From assembly GCF_001613505.1 (NCBI RefSeq), contig NZ_BDCM01000002.1, forward strand, positions 186,001 to 250,000: a stretch of DNA of 64,000 bases. The letters run 5' to 3'. Below are positions 1 to 9,137 of this stretch, piece after piece (position 1 is the stretch's first letter; each line of letters starts with the position of its first letter). A program made the position numbers and the translations under genes. Under the pieces are notes generated by a model, which was given only the letters and a program-made list of their open reading frames with translations, searched no databases and was not told where the DNA came from. The stretch comes from Nocardia mikamii NBRC 108933 (lineage in GTDB: Bacteria > Actinomycetota > Actinomycetes > Mycobacteriales > Mycobacteriaceae).

Positions 1-435
1 CAGCAGCTGGTGTTCCGCGCACTGGCCGTCGGCGAGCGCATCCTCATCCGTACCGATCGCCCGCACGCGTGGGAGCAGCTGGTCACCACGATCGGCAATC
101 CCGAGCGCCTCACCATCGCGGTGGAAACCCATCAGAGCGATGCCGGATTCACCGCGGCCGTGGTCGACGGTGTGCTCGCGCCCGCACCGCACGCCGGCGT
201 GACCACGATCTACGTCACCGGCGATCCGATGGACTGGCCGGCCACCAACCCGGATCTGTCCATCCATCAGCCGGGCGCGATCGGCAACCACGTGGTGATG
301 CGAACCGGAACCACCCAGGTCGATCTGACGCTGGTCTCGATTCCCCGGGAAACGACCTATATCGGCAGTCCGCGGGGCCGGCGCCCGATGCCGCAGCAGG
401 ATCCCCGGCAGCGAATGACGCAGGCGCACAACTAG
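1..435 (+). CDS. EccE-like T7SS membrane protein, C-terminal fragment
   Basis: The reading frame is open through the left edge, so only the last 144 codons are present; the GTG at base 10 is internal. The fragment resembles the C-terminal cytosolic part of the EccE encoded at 29.5-31.2 kb. Both have a stretch of the type LVFRALAVGERILIRTDRPH (compare VILRAIALGASVVVHTNRHD), followed by a beta-rich segment with a conserved YxxDP/FDG step and a final strand ending in a YIG or YVG pair. EccE stabilises the EccBCDE inner-membrane complex of type VII secretion. Because it is a different sequence from the complete eccE, it implies a second ESX locus just outside the window. Its position one short block away from truA-rplQ recalls ESX-4 of mycobacteria, which is an inference. 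It could also be another T7SS accessory protein with the same fold. Confidence 0.62.
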   Translation, partial: QQLVFRALAVGERILIRTDRPHAWEQLVTTIGNPERLTIAVETHQSDAGFTAAVVDGVLAPAPHAGVTTIYVTGDPMDWPATNPDLSIHQPGAIGNHVVMRTGTTQVDLTLVSIPRETTYIGSPRGRRPMPQQDPRQRMTQAHN

Positions 436-449
436 TTTCGACGGACTCC

Positions 450-469
450 TCGGTCGGCACACAGACCGA
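450..469. terminator. Short hairpin between convergent genes
   Basis: A 6-bp stem TCGGTC/GACCGA with an 8-base loop lies 15 bases after the EccE-like stop and before the end of the convergent FMN reductase gene. There is no T-run, so it is at best a weak bidirectional terminator. Confidence 0.3.
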
Positions 470-488
470 CGACGCCCCCGGAACCGGC

Positions 489-1049
489 TCAGCCCGGATA
501 CGGGTCGGTTCTGCGCGCCGTGCGCAGATGGCGTGCCCACCACGCCCATTGCCGCAGGAGCCGCTGTGCGGCGTCGACGGCGGCGCCGTCGGCGGTGTTG
601 CCGTCCGCGTCGAATTTGCGTCTGGCCTCGTGGAAACTCACGCTCTCGCGCAGCGAGACCATGTGGATCTCCGCGACGACCTGGCGCAACTGCTCGATCG
701 CCCGCAGGCCGCCCGACAGTCCGCCGTAACCGACGAATCCGATGGGTTTGGCCCGCCATTCGCGTTTGGCGCTGTCGAGCGCCGTCTTCAGCGAGGCGGG
801 GTAACCGTGGTTGTACTCGGAGGTCACCGCGATGAATCCGTCCGCGGCGCCGATCCGCTCCCGAAAGGCCTCCACCTGCGGCGTCGTCGTCAGGTCGGTG
901 GGCAGGGGGGTGTCTGCCAGATCGATGACCCCGACGTCGAGGCCCGCATCGGCGCGGGCCGTGCGGAGGAACCAGTCCGCCACCACGGGCGCGAACCGCT
1001 CGGGCCGCACACTGGCGACGATGACCTCCAACCGCAGCGGATCGTCCAT
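489..1049 (-). CDS. NAD(P)H-dependent FMN reductase
   Basis: This 186-residue protein has the flavodoxin-like fold of the SsuE/azoreductase family. It shows an N-terminal beta strand and phosphate-binding loop (VIVASVRPERFAP), the family signature SEYNHGYPASLKTALD in the middle, and a GYGGLSGG loop that cradles the isoalloxazine ring. Such enzymes reduce FMN or quinones with NAD(P)H in the cytosol, either to feed two-component oxygenases or for detoxification. Length and start (ATG, no upstream extension) match the family. No oxygenase partner is adjacent, so the physiological acceptor is unknown. It stands alone on the minus strand, convergent with the EccE-like fragment. Confidence 0.85.
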   Translation of the reverse strand: MDDPLRLEVIVASVRPERFAPVVADWFLRTARADAGLDVGVIDLADTPLPTDLTTTPQVEAFRERIGAADGFIAVTSEYNHGYPASLKTALDSAKREWRAKPIGFVGYGGLSGGLRAIEQLRQVVAEIHMVSLRESVSFHEARRKFDADGNTADGAAVDAAQRLLRQWAWWARHLRTARRTDPYPG

Positions 1050-1211
1050 GGCGCCAGCCTAGTCGGCACCCTCTCGCCGCACCGACGGCCTGCTCGCCGA
1101 ACGTGCCGGCGGCACCGATACCCTGTGGCCCGGGTGAAAAATCTTCGAGCGCCATATCGGACGGCTGTGGCCGACCGGGCACCGCGGATCGATCAGAAGG
1201 GGGCGAAACTC

Positions 1212-2204
1212 GTGATTCTCGGACATTGGTTGCTGATCGAAACACTGGATGTTCCGCCCACCTGGTCGGTGCTCGCCGTCGATACCGCACCGCGGCGCTG
1301 GAAGTCGTTGGCCCGCACCGTGCCCTCCCGGTTGATGCCGATCCTCACCGCCGCCGCCGCGAGCGGTGAGACCGTCGAGCGGCAGCTGCCGAAATCCCGT
1401 CACGCCTGGTCCGGGCACCGCGCCCGGGCGATCGCACTGACCGGGCCCGACGACCGGGTCCACGCGGTGCAGATGTGGGTGGGTCCGGGCGATCCACCCG
1501 CGCCGCCGCCGGTCGCCACGCATCTGCTCGACGCCCGCACCCGGCGCACGGAAGTGCGATCCGCGGGTCTGGGCCCGGCATTCGACCGCAAGCGCAGCGT
1601 CTGGATCGGGGCCGAATCGTTCGAACATGTGGAGCGTTTCGACGATGCCCTGGACCTGGCCGCGATCGTGGCACGCGCCACCCCCGGATCGCGCTGGTGC
1701 GGCGACATCTGCGTGCGCACGCCGGATGGGCTGCGCACGTTGATGATGGCGACGCGCAACTCCGCCGCCGATCCCCACCTGTGGCGCGGCATTCTGGCCG
1801 ATGTCACCGAAAGCGTTCCGCCCCAGCCCAAGTCGTTCGAGGCGGCGACGGTCGAAACGCTGGTCGGCCGCAATCCGGGAATGTATCTGGCGGTGGTCGA
1901 CACCGAGCGGGTCAGGGTGATCCGGTGGATCAGCCCGCCGGTGCCGGGACTGGACTGGTCCGGCGGCACCGACGAACGTACGCTGCCGCATCCCGGCGAC
2001 CGGGAGCGAATCATCGCGGCGCGCACGGCGATCCGGGCCGGCGCGCCGTCGTGGACGCTGCCGAACCTGCGGCTGGCGGATACGACCGGGGGGTGGATCA
2101 CCGTGAACGTGGAGGTCTCACCGCTCCCTCACGGCCCGGACGGAACCGGCACTCCACATTTCGCGCTCGCCCGGATCGATCTGCGCGAGCCCGGTACTCC
2201 ATAG
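1212..2204 (+). CDS. Rv3651-like PAS/GAF-domain protein (DUF5593)
   Basis: The 330-residue product begins GHWLLIETL, close to the start I recall for mycobacterial Rv3651 (HDWLLVETL). It continues with that family's pattern: an N-terminal PAS-like domain (about residues 1-120, with VHAVQMWVGPGDPPAPPP near 80), a second PAS/GAF-like domain in the middle, and a C-terminal region containing LAVVDTERVRVIRWISPP. Rv3651-like proteins are predicted cytosolic sensors found in mycolic-acid actinomycetes; their ligand is not known to me. The GTG at 1212 is preceded by AGAAGGGGG at good spacing. The frame is open much further upstream, but that stretch is antisense to the FMN reductase and gives low-complexity peptide, so it was rejected. 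Confidence 0.72.
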   Translation: MILGHWLLIETLDVPPTWSVLAVDTAPRRWKSLARTVPSRLMPILTAAAASGETVERQLPKSRHAWSGHRARAIALTGPDDRVHAVQMWVGPGDPPAPPPVATHLLDARTRRTEVRSAGLGPAFDRKRSVWIGAESFEHVERFDDALDLAAIVARATPGSRWCGDICVRTPDGLRTLMMATRNSAADPHLWRGILADVTESVPPQPKSFEAATVETLVGRNPGMYLAVVDTERVRVIRWISPPVPGLDWSGGTDERTLPHPGDRERIIAARTAIRAGAPSWTLPNLRLADTTGGWITVNVEVSPLPHGPDGTGTPHFALARIDLREPGTP

Positions 2205-2234
2205 CGTTCGATGCGGTGCGCCCGGTCCGGCCCG

Positions 2235-3044
2235 TCAGGGCAGTTCGAACGGCAGCGCCACCCCGGCGTGCACCGTGCAGTGTTCGCAGGTCTGCGTACC
2301 CTCCACACCGGCGACCGCGCGGCGCACCAGGGTCTTGAACGGCACCAGGTTGCGCTCGAATTCGGCGAAGACGGCGGCCGCGCTGACGCCTTCCCCGGTC
2401 TCCAGGCCCGCATCGAGGTCGGTCACCAAAGCGATAGCGGCATAGCACATTTCGAGTTCGCGAGCGAGTACCGCCTCCGGATATCCGGTCATGTTGACCA
2501 GTTCCCACCCCTGCCCGGCGAACCAGCGGCTCTCGGCCCGGGTGGAGAAGCGCGGGCCCTGCACCACGACCATCGTGGCGGCCGATCGCATCGGCAGTTC
2601 GGGCACCGCCGCCCGCGTCGCGATCGAGCGCAGGTCGTCACAGTACGGATCGGCGAAGGAGACGTGGATGCCGCCGTTGTCGAAGTAGGTCTGCGCACGG
2701 CCGGAGGTCCGATCCACCAGCTGGTCGGGAACGGCCACGGTGCCCGGCCCCCAGTCCGCCCGCAGGCTGCCCACCGCACACGGCGCGAAGATCCGCCGCA
2801 CGCCGATCGACCGCAGCGCCCACATATTGGCCTGATACGGCACCGTATGCGGGGAATACTCGTGCTTGCGCCCGTGCCGCGGCAGGAAGGCGACCTGGCG
2901 GCCCTCGACTTCTCCGACCGTGATCGGCGCGCTCGGCACACCGTAGGGCGTCTCGACCTCGAGGGTGGTCGCGTCGTCGCCGAAGAAATCGTAGAAGCCG
3001 CTACCGCCGATGATGGCCAGCGCGGGGCGGGGATCCGAACTCAT
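2235..3044 (-). CDS. mtnP: S-methyl-5'-thioadenosine phosphorylase
   Basis: The 269-residue product splits methylthioadenosine, the by-product of polyamine and related syntheses, with phosphate into adenine and methylthioribose-1-phosphate. It has the family's N-terminal phosphate-site motif AIIGGSGFYDF, the segment FLPRHGRKHEYSPH with substrate-site histidines, and the C-terminal signature NMTGYPEAVLARE...LVTDLDAG typical of MTAP/PNP phosphorylases. I chose the ATG at 3044 because the frame upstream adds only alanine-rich residues before the first conserved strand. It is monocistronic and diverges from the copper-sensor gene. A purine-nucleoside phosphorylase role is possible, but the GGSGFYD and RHGR motifs favour MTAP. 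Confidence 0.88.
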   Translation of the reverse strand: MSSDPRPALAIIGGSGFYDFFGDDATTLEVETPYGVPSAPITVGEVEGRQVAFLPRHGRKHEYSPHTVPYQANMWALRSIGVRRIFAPCAVGSLRADWGPGTVAVPDQLVDRTSGRAQTYFDNGGIHVSFADPYCDDLRSIATRAAVPELPMRSAATMVVVQGPRFSTRAESRWFAGQGWELVNMTGYPEAVLARELEMCYAAIALVTDLDAGLETGEGVSAAAVFAEFERNLVPFKTLVRRAVAGVEGTQTCEHCTVHAGVALPFELP

Positions 3045-3129
3045 GCCCGCAATTCTCGCGTACGCCGCGACGGCGGCTCCCGCCGCCTCACCCCGCACCG
3101 GCTACCCTGACAGTACCCCTCGAATAATG

Positions 3130-3144
3130 TACCCTAGGGGGGTA
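3130..3144. promoter_or_regulatory. CsoR/RicR-type operator
   Basis: The pseudo-palindrome TACCCTAGGGGGGTA matches the TACCC-N5-GG(G)TA pattern I recall for actinobacterial copper-responsive CsoR/RicR repressors. It ends 32 bases before the chosen csoR start, with a TAATGT-like -10 overlapping its left edge, so the site is placed for autorepression relieved by Cu(I). Confidence 0.65.
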
Positions 3145-3176
3145 TGAACCACCAGGGCGGGAGCGAGGAACAGCCG

Positions 3177-3527
3177 GTGAGCGAGGATCAGATCAACACG
3201 GATCGGACGGCCGAGGCGGCCGCGCAGCCCGGGCACGACCACGCCACCCACGGCTACATCACCGCCAAGGACGACTACCTCAAGCGGCTGCGCCGGATCG
3301 AAGGGCAGGCGCGCGGCCTGCAGCGCATGGTCGAAGAGGAGAAGTACTGCATCGACATCCTTACCCAGGTCTCGGCCATGACCAAAGCCCTGCAGGCGGT
3401 GGCCATGGGCCTGCTGGAGGACCACATCAGCCACTGTGTGGTCGATGCCGCGGTCCAGGGCGGCCCCGAGGCCGACGCCAAGATCAAGGAGGCCACCGAC
3501 GCCATCGCGCGGTTGGTCCGCTCCTGA
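3177..3527 (+). CDS. csoR: Copper-sensing repressor of the CsoR family
   Basis: This small four-helix repressor (116 residues from the GTG at 3177) binds DNA without a helix-turn-helix and lets go when Cu(I) binds. The Cu(I) ligands are present with the spacing of M. tuberculosis CsoR: Cys58 (YCIDI), then His83 and Cys87 in LEDHISHC, with 25 residues between the first Cys and the His. The family core LKRLRRIEGQARGLQRMVEE lies just before. The ATG at 3144 overlaps the operator and has no usable ribosome site, whereas the GTG at 3177 follows GCGAGGAA, so the shorter form is preferred. A histidine-bearing tail (HDHATH) precedes the core. No copper ATPase or metallothionein is adjacent, so it probably controls itself and distant genes, as RicR does. 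Confidence 0.86.
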   Translation: MSEDQINTDRTAEAAAQPGHDHATHGYITAKDDYLKRLRRIEGQARGLQRMVEEEKYCIDILTQVSAMTKALQAVAMGLLEDHISHCVVDAAVQGGPEADAKIKEATDAIARLVRS

Positions 3528-3547
3528 GCGTCGGCGGGATTCGCCCA

Positions 3548-3578
3548 CGACCGCCGCTGACCTCGGCCGCGGCGGTCG
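3548..3578. terminator. Bidirectional terminator hairpin
   Basis: A perfect 10-bp GC stem (CGACCGCCGC / GCGGCGGTCG) with an 11-base loop sits between the convergent ends of csoR and the LLM oxidoreductase gene. Confidence 0.6.
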
Positions 3579-3590
3579 CGAGGGAGGCGA

Positions 3591-4436
3591 TCAGACTCGC
3601 GCGGCGAGCGCCGGAGCCAGCGCGCGCAGCACCCCGATGTGGTCCTCGTCGGTGACCTGGATGGCGACCTGATCGGCGCCCGCCTTCAGGTGTTCGACCA
3701 GCGCGTCGGCGATCTGATCGGCCGAGCCGTGCAGCGCGAGCGCGTCGATCAGCCGGTCACTGCCGGGCGGCGTCAGGTCCTCGTCGCCGAAGCCGAGCCG
3801 GCGCAGATTCGCCACGTAATTGCGCAGGTTCAGGTAGAACTCCGTCCGCGGGCGGGCGGTCAGGCGCGCCTGGACGGGGTCGGTGCTGAACGAGATCTTG
3901 TGTTCGGGCACGAGCAGCGCATCCGGCCCCAGGATTTCGCGAGCCTGCCGGGTGTGTTCGGCGGTCACGAGGTACGGCAGCGCTCCCGCGGTGCGGTCGG
4001 CGGCCAGCTTCAGCACCCGCGGTCCGAGTGCCGCGAGCGCGAGCTGCTGTTTCGGGACACCGTTGGCATCGAGGACGTCGACATAGTCGACGAGCGCGTC
4101 GTACGGCTTGCGGAAATCCGAATCCTGCTCGGGATGCCCGGCGCCGAAGCCGAGGATGAAACGGCCCGGGAAGCGCCGGTCGATGCGGTGGAACGACTCG
4201 GCCACCTGTTCGGCGGGCGCGGACCAGATGTTGACGATGCTGGTGCCGACCGTCAGCGTCTCGGTCTCCTCGAGCAGCGGCTCCACGGCCGGTAGATCCG
4301 CCGGGGGCGAGCCGCCCAGCCACAACGTGCTGTAACCGAGACTCTCCAGCTCACGAGCCTGCCCCGGTTCGAAGCCGGCGTAGTACCGCCAGACGCCGAA
4401 TTTGCCGATATTCACGGTTCGCGCACCTTCTGTCAT
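3591..4436 (-). CDS. LLM-class flavin/F420-dependent oxidoreductase
   Basis: The 281-residue protein has the luciferase-like TIM-barrel pattern. It starts with GKFGVWRYY, then ESLGYSTLWLGG, the strand LTVGTSIVNIWS, and the characteristic PGRFILGFGAGHPEQ near residue 110. A C-terminal segment (LHGSADQIADALVEHLKAGADQVAIQV) closes the barrel as in the F420-dependent branch. Enzymes of this group transfer hydride between F420H2 (or FMNH2) and varied substrates; the substrate here cannot be told. The ATG at 4436 is chosen because the upstream frame reaches into the CIRCE region of the divergent hsp20 gene. F420 rather than FMN is inferred from the likely host group. Confidence 0.78.
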   Translation of the reverse strand: MTEGARTVNIGKFGVWRYYAGFEPGQARELESLGYSTLWLGGSPPADLPAVEPLLEETETLTVGTSIVNIWSAPAEQVAESFHRIDRRFPGRFILGFGAGHPEQDSDFRKPYDALVDYVDVLDANGVPKQQLALAALGPRVLKLAADRTAGALPYLVTAEHTRQAREILGPDALLVPEHKISFSTDPVQARLTARPRTEFYLNLRNYVANLRRLGFGDEDLTPPGSDRLIDALALHGSADQIADALVEHLKAGADQVAIQVTDEDHIGVLRALAPALAARV

Positions 4437-4504
4437 AGTCGTTGCGAACTCCGTTGCGCGGGCGACTATTCCGCCCGGCGCCGGAAAATTTCCCGCTTCC
4501 CAAT

Positions 4505-4531
4505 CTGGCACTCACATGAAGAGAGTGCTAA
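4505..4531. promoter_or_regulatory. CIRCE element (HrcA operator)
   Basis: CTGGCACTC and GAGTGCTAA are separated by exactly nine bases, which is the CIRCE architecture TTAGCACTC-N9-GAGTGCTAA with two changes in the left arm. It lies about 70 bases upstream of the hsp20 start, between two divergent genes, so HrcA should repress hsp20 until heat stress. No HspR (HAIR) site was seen next to it. Confidence 0.9.
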
Positions 4532-4602
4532 ATTTGGCATCGAACAGCTTCCGGCGCTCGCCGCCGAGGCGGGCGTCATCACTGGATATGGAGGTGATTC
4601 CT

Positions 4603-5055
4603 GTGCTGAGGTTCGACCCGTTCCACGACATCGACACCGTTGCCCGGCAGCTCCTGGGGGACGCCGCCGGAACCACACGCGCGCCGCGTTTCATGCCGAT
4701 GGATCTGTTCAAGGCCGGTGACCACTACGTCCTCAATGCCGACCTCCCGGGTGTCGATCCCGGTTCGGTCGACGTGAGCGTGGACAACGGCACCCTGACA
4801 CTGAAGGCGCAGCGCAGCCTGCCCGGTGACGAGCACGTGCAATGGATCGCGTCGGAACGATTCGCGGGAACGTACATGCGCCAGCTGTCGCTCGGCGACG
4901 GCATCGATACCGACCACATCAGCGCCACCTACAACGACGGCGTGCTGTCGGTGACCCTGCCGATCGCCGAGAAGGCCAAGCCGCGGCGCATCGAGATCGG
5001 CGGCATGGGCCGCGGCCCGAAGACCATCGAGGCCGGCCACTCCGAGAGCAGCTGA
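4603..5055 (+). CDS. hsp20: Hsp20/alpha-crystallin small heat-shock protein
   Basis: The 150-residue product is an ATP-independent holdase that binds unfolding proteins during stress. It begins LRFDPFHDIDTVARQLLG, then has an alpha-crystallin domain (about residues 35-130) with YVLNADLPGVDPGSVDVSV and the conserved late strand YNDGVLSVTLPI before a short basic tail. The GTG at 4603 is preferred over the ATG at 4588 because GGAGGTGA sits five bases before it and the protein then starts like its relatives. The CIRCE element just upstream predicts HrcA control. The gene is monocistronic, followed by a strong hairpin. Confidence 0.9.
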   Translation: MLRFDPFHDIDTVARQLLGDAAGTTRAPRFMPMDLFKAGDHYVLNADLPGVDPGSVDVSVDNGTLTLKAQRSLPGDEHVQWIASERFAGTYMRQLSLGDGIDTDHISATYNDGVLSVTLPIAEKAKPRRIEIGGMGRGPKTIEAGHSESS

Positions 5056-5223
5056 CCGGCCGCGACCGGTATGTGCCCGCGCCCATCGGCGACAGACACA
5101 GATGAGTGCGCAAGCCGCACAACACCATTCACCGGTGCAAGGTGGCCGCAAGCGCGGGCGGAACCGAGGTTCGTCGCAGCGCGAAGGAGGTGAGAAACGC
5201 ACAACCCTCGAATAGCGACTCGT

Positions 5224-5250
5224 ACGGCCCCGCGGACGCCGCGGGGCCGT
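5224..5250. terminator. Strong bidirectional terminator hairpin
   Basis: A perfect 12-bp stem (ACGGCCCCGCGG / CCGCGGGGCCGT) with a 3-base loop separates hsp20 from the convergent truA. It is followed by four tandem copies of a CCGTCGG-type 7-mer up to about 5274, whose meaning is unknown. Confidence 0.75.
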
Positions 5251-5290
5251 CGGCCGTCGGCCGTCGGCCGTCGGGGGCAGGTAGCGACTG

Positions 5291-6232
5291 TCAGCTTCCG
5301 CAGCAACCGTCCGGATCGGGAATCGTGCGCATCTCCCGGGTTTCGGCGTTGCGGGCGGCGAGGTCGGCATCCGCCGGGTAGTCGACGGCGATCAGACTCA
5401 ATCCGTGGGCCGGCGCCACGGTGACGGAGCTGGATCGTTCCCGTTCCGCGAGAAGGCTTTCCACCCACTCGGAAGTACGGCGCCCCTCCCCCACCGCGAG
5501 CACCGCGCCCACCAAGCTGCGGACCATGGACCAGCAGAAGGCGTCGGCGCTGACAAGGGCGGTGAGCATCCGCGCGGGGCGGTCCACGGACGGTTCCGGG
5601 GCTCCGCCGGACGCATCGCCCCGATTCGCCGAGTCGGCGGCGAGCGCAGCGGCGACAGGCGTCGTCACCCAATCGAAGCGCTGCAATTCGCGGACCGTCG
5701 TCGCACCTTCGCGCCGACGGCAGAATGCGGCGAAATCGTGCAGCCCCAACAGCTTTCGCGATGCCTCACGCATGGCGTCGAGATCGACGCCGGGGCGGCA
5801 GGCCACCACACTTCGGGCCAGCAGCGGCGGCGCCCCGTAGGGCGCGGTAGTGAGCCGATACGCGTAGTGGCGGCGGATCGCGGAGAAGCGGGCGTCGAAT
5901 TCCGTTGGCGCGGTGCGGATTCCGGTGACCCGGACATCCTTCGGCAGGAAGCGCGCCAGCCGGTGCAGCAGCTTGTCGTAATCGGGCAGCGCGGTCGTGT
6001 CGAAATGCGCGACCTGCCCCTCGGCATGGACTCCGGCGTCGGTCCGGCCTGCCACCGTCAGCTGAATCGGTTCGCGCAGCACCTTGCTCAGCGACTCCTC
6101 GAGCACCCCCTGCACGGTCCGCAGGCCGGGCTGGCGGGCCCAGCCGGTGAAATCGGTGCCGTCGTAGGCGATATCGAGCCGTACTCGAACCGCAACCGGG
6201 GTTGCCGCCGGATCCTGTATGGTCACAGCCAT
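5291..6232 (-). CDS. truA: tRNA pseudouridine(38-40) synthase
   Basis: The 313-residue enzyme converts uridines 38-40 of tRNA anticodon stems to pseudouridine. The catalytic aspartate is Asp65 in [13 protein letters not shown]; the N-terminal [18 protein letters not shown] and the C-terminal [19 protein letters not shown] are also diagnostic. Two insertions lengthen it, one alanine/serine-rich around residues 195-215, plus a C-terminal tail ending in DGCCGS. It is the last gene of the ribosomal cluster, but two hairpins separate it from rplQ, so its expression is probably reduced or independent. The gene order rplQ-truA is conserved in actinobacteria. Confidence 0.95.
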   Translation of the reverse strand: MAVTIQDPAATPVAVRVRLDIAYDGTDFTGWARQPGLRTVQGVLEESLSKVLREPIQLTVAGRTDAGVHAEGQVAHFDTTALPDYDKLLHRLARFLPKDVRVTGIRTAPTEFDARFSAIRRHYAYRLTTAPYGAPPLLARSVVACRPGVDLDAMREASRKLLGLHDFAAFCRRREGATTVRELQRFDWVTTPVAAALAADSANRGDASGGAPEPSVDRPARMLTALVSADAFCWSMVRSLVGAVLAVGEGRRTSEWVESLLAERERSSSVTVAPAHGLSLIAVDYPADADLAARNAETREMRTIPDPDGCCGS

Positions 6233-6252
6233 TTCCTGGTTAACATGAGCGA

Positions 6253-6282
6253 AGCCCGCCGACCCGGAGGGGACGGCGGGCT
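6253..6282. terminator. Hairpin upstream of truA
   Basis: A 9-bp stem AGCCCGCCG/CGGCGGGCT with a 12-base loop lies between the rplQ terminator hairpin and the truA start. It could terminate or attenuate transcription into truA. Confidence 0.45.
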
Positions 6283-6311
6283 CACTCGTGAATTCCCGAC
6301 GCAGATCGAGA

Positions 6312-6334
6312 GGTCCCCGCGCGTGGCGGGGACC
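6312..6334 (-). terminator. Hairpin directly after rplQ
   Basis: A perfect 9-bp stem (GGTCCCCGC / GCGGGGACC, 5-base loop) begins three bases beyond the rplQ stop. With the next hairpin it marks the end of the main alpha ribosomal transcript. Confidence 0.6.
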
Positions 6335-6337
6335 AAC

Positions 6338-6877
6338 TCATTCCGCCTTGTCCTCGGCGGGAGCCTCGGTGGACTCCGCCTCGGCAGCCTCGTCGGCCTT
6401 CGCCTCGGCAGCTTCCTCGGCCTTCGCCTCGGTGGCCTCGTCGGCCTTGTCCTCGGCGACCTCGGTCTTGGCCTGCTGGGCGGCGACCCGGCGAGCGCGA
6501 TCGGCCTCGTTGGTCACGGTCTTCTCCCGGACCAGCTCGATGATCGCCATCGGCGCGTTGTCACCCTTGCGGGGAACGGTCTTGATGATGCGGGTGTAGC
6601 CACCCTCGCGGCCCTCGAACGACGGTCCGATGTTCGCGAAGAGCTCGTGCAGGACATCCTTGTTGCGGATGACCTTGAGCACCTCGCGGCGATCGGCCAG
6701 CGTACCGGCCTTGGCCTTGGTGACCAGCTTCTCGGCGTAGGGGCGCAGCGCCTTGGCCTTGGCCTCGGTGGTCGTGATCCGACCGTGCTCGAAGAGCGCC
6801 GTGGCCAGATTGGCGAAGATCGCCTTCTGGTGCGACGCCGACCCGCCGAAGCGAGCACCCTTCTTGGGCTTGGGCAT
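6338..6877 (-). CDS. rplQ: 50S ribosomal protein L17 with acidic tail
   Basis: The first 120 residues are canonical bacterial L17 ([20 protein letters not shown] at the start, the inner segment [20 protein letters not shown], and [20 protein letters not shown]). L17 sits near the peptide exit tunnel of the large subunit. A further 60 residues form a low-complexity Ala/Glu/Lys tail built on imperfect [13 protein letters not shown] repeats. Such tails are common in actinobacterial L17 and are likely disordered. It follows rpoA by 49 bases and shares its transcript. Confidence 0.97.
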   Translation of the reverse strand: MPKPKKGARFGGSASHQKAIFANLATALFEHGRITTTEAKAKALRPYAEKLVTKAKAGTLADRREVLKVIRNKDVLHELFANIGPSFEGREGGYTRIIKTVPRKGDNAPMAIIELVREKTVTNEADRARRVAAQQAKTEVAEDKADEATEAKAEEAAEAKADEAAEAESTEAPAEDKAE

Positions 6878-6926
6878 GGGTTGTTCTCCTTAGGAAAGGC
6901 CGAACGGGGCTGCCACCCCGGAAGGC

Positions 6927-8012
<1,086 letters not shown>

Positions 8013-8087
8013 CTATTTGACGCCCACGAACTGGGGTGTGGATGAGCACGTCGGGTACGGTGCTCACCCACCAGCAGCACGAACGGC

Positions 8088-8693
8088 TTACTTCGAGTAG
8101 TACTCGACGATGAGCTGTTCGTTCAGCGGCACATCGATCTGCGCGCGTTCCGGAAGCTGGTGGACCAGGATCCGCAGCCGGTTCGGAACGACCTGCAGCC
8201 AGCCCGGGATCGGGCGATCGCCCTGGGTCTCACGGGCGACCTGGAACGGCAGCGTCGGCAGCGACTTCTCCTTGACATCGATGATGTCGTACTGGGAGAC
8301 CTGGAAGCTGGGGACGTCGACCTTGCGGTTGTTCACCAGGAAGTGGCCGTGCGAGACCAGCTGGCGGGCCTGGCGGCGGGTGCGCGCCAGACCGGCGCGG
8401 TACACGACGTTGTCCAGACGCGACTCGAGCAGCTGCAGCATGTTGTCGCCGGTCTTACCCTTGCGACGGTTCGCCTCTTCGTAGTAGCGGCGGAACTGCT
8501 TCTCCATGACACCGTAGGTGAAGCGGGCCTTCTGCTTCTCCTGCAGCTGGAGCAGGTACTCGCTCTCCTTGATCCGCGCGCGGCCGTGCTGGCCGGGCGG
8601 GTAGGGACGACGCTCGAACGCCTGGTCGCCTCCGACGAGGTCGACACGCAGACGACGCGACTTGCGGGTGATGGGGCCTGTATAACGAGCCAT
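8088..8693 (-). CDS. rpsD: 30S ribosomal protein S4 (zinc-free form)
   Basis: The 201-residue protein is a primary 16S rRNA binder that nucleates small-subunit assembly and, in several bacteria, represses its own operon. The S4 RNA-binding domain is clear (LESRLDNVVYRAGLARTRRQ and HGHFLVNNRKVDVPS). The N-terminus (MARYTGPITRKSRRLRVDL) has no cysteines, so this is the zinc-independent version. It sits between rpsK and rpoA. Confidence 0.97.
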   Translation of the reverse strand: MARYTGPITRKSRRLRVDLVGGDQAFERRPYPPGQHGRARIKESEYLLQLQEKQKARFTYGVMEKQFRRYYEEANRRKGKTGDNMLQLLESRLDNVVYRAGLARTRRQARQLVSHGHFLVNNRKVDVPSFQVSQYDIIDVKEKSLPTLPFQVARETQGDRPIPGWLQVVPNRLRILVHQLPERAQIDVPLNEQLIVEYYSK

Positions 8694-8714
8694 TTTTCGC
8701 TAAATCCTTTCCCG

Positions 8715-9128
8715 CTAGACGCGACGCCGCTTGGGCGGACGGCAGCCGTTGTGCGGCTGCGGGGTGACGTCGGAGATCGTGCCCACCTCGAGGCCGGCGG
8801 CCTGCAGCGAGCGGATCGCGGTCTCACGGCCCGAACCCGGACCCTTGACGAACACGTCGACCTTCTTGACGCCGTTCTCCTGCGCCTTGCGGGCGGCGTT
8901 CTCGGCGGCGAGCTGCGCGGCGAACGGGGTCGACTTACGCGAACCCTTGAAGCCGACGTGGCCCGACGACGCCCACGAGATCACGTTGCCCTCGGGGTCG
9001 GTGATCGAGACGATCGTGTTGTTGAACGTGGACTTGATGTGCGCGTGGCCGTGCGGAACGTTCTTCTTGTCCCGGCGACGCGCCTTCTGGGACTTCTTGG
9101 GGCCGGAGGCCCGACTCTTCGGAGGCAT
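8715..9128 (-). CDS. rpsK: 30S ribosomal protein S11
   Basis: The 137-residue protein lines the platform of the 30S subunit near the mRNA exit. It has a basic N-terminal extension ([19 protein letters not shown]), the core [20 protein letters not shown], and the C-terminal motif [16 protein letters not shown]. It is 9 bases downstream of rpsM. Confidence 0.97.
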   Translation of the reverse strand: MPPKSRASGPKKSQKARRRDKKNVPHGHAHIKSTFNNTIVSITDPEGNVISWASSGHVGFKGSRKSTPFAAQLAAENAARKAQENGVKKVDVFVKGPGSGRETAIRSLQAAGLEVGTISDVTPQPHNGCRPPKRRRV

Positions 9129-9137
9129 CGGTTATCC

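Noticed and set aside
69..1211. Long plus-strand open frame upstream of the Rv3651-like gene
   Set aside because: It is antisense to the FMN reductase and out of frame with the EccE-like tail; it encodes Arg/Ala-rich low complexity, and a good GTG start with ribosome site exists at 1212.
5248..5274. Four tandem CCGTCGG-type 7-mers after the hsp20 terminator, as a CRISPR or regulatory array
   Set aside because: The units are contiguous with no spacers and too short; most likely slippage next to a hairpin.
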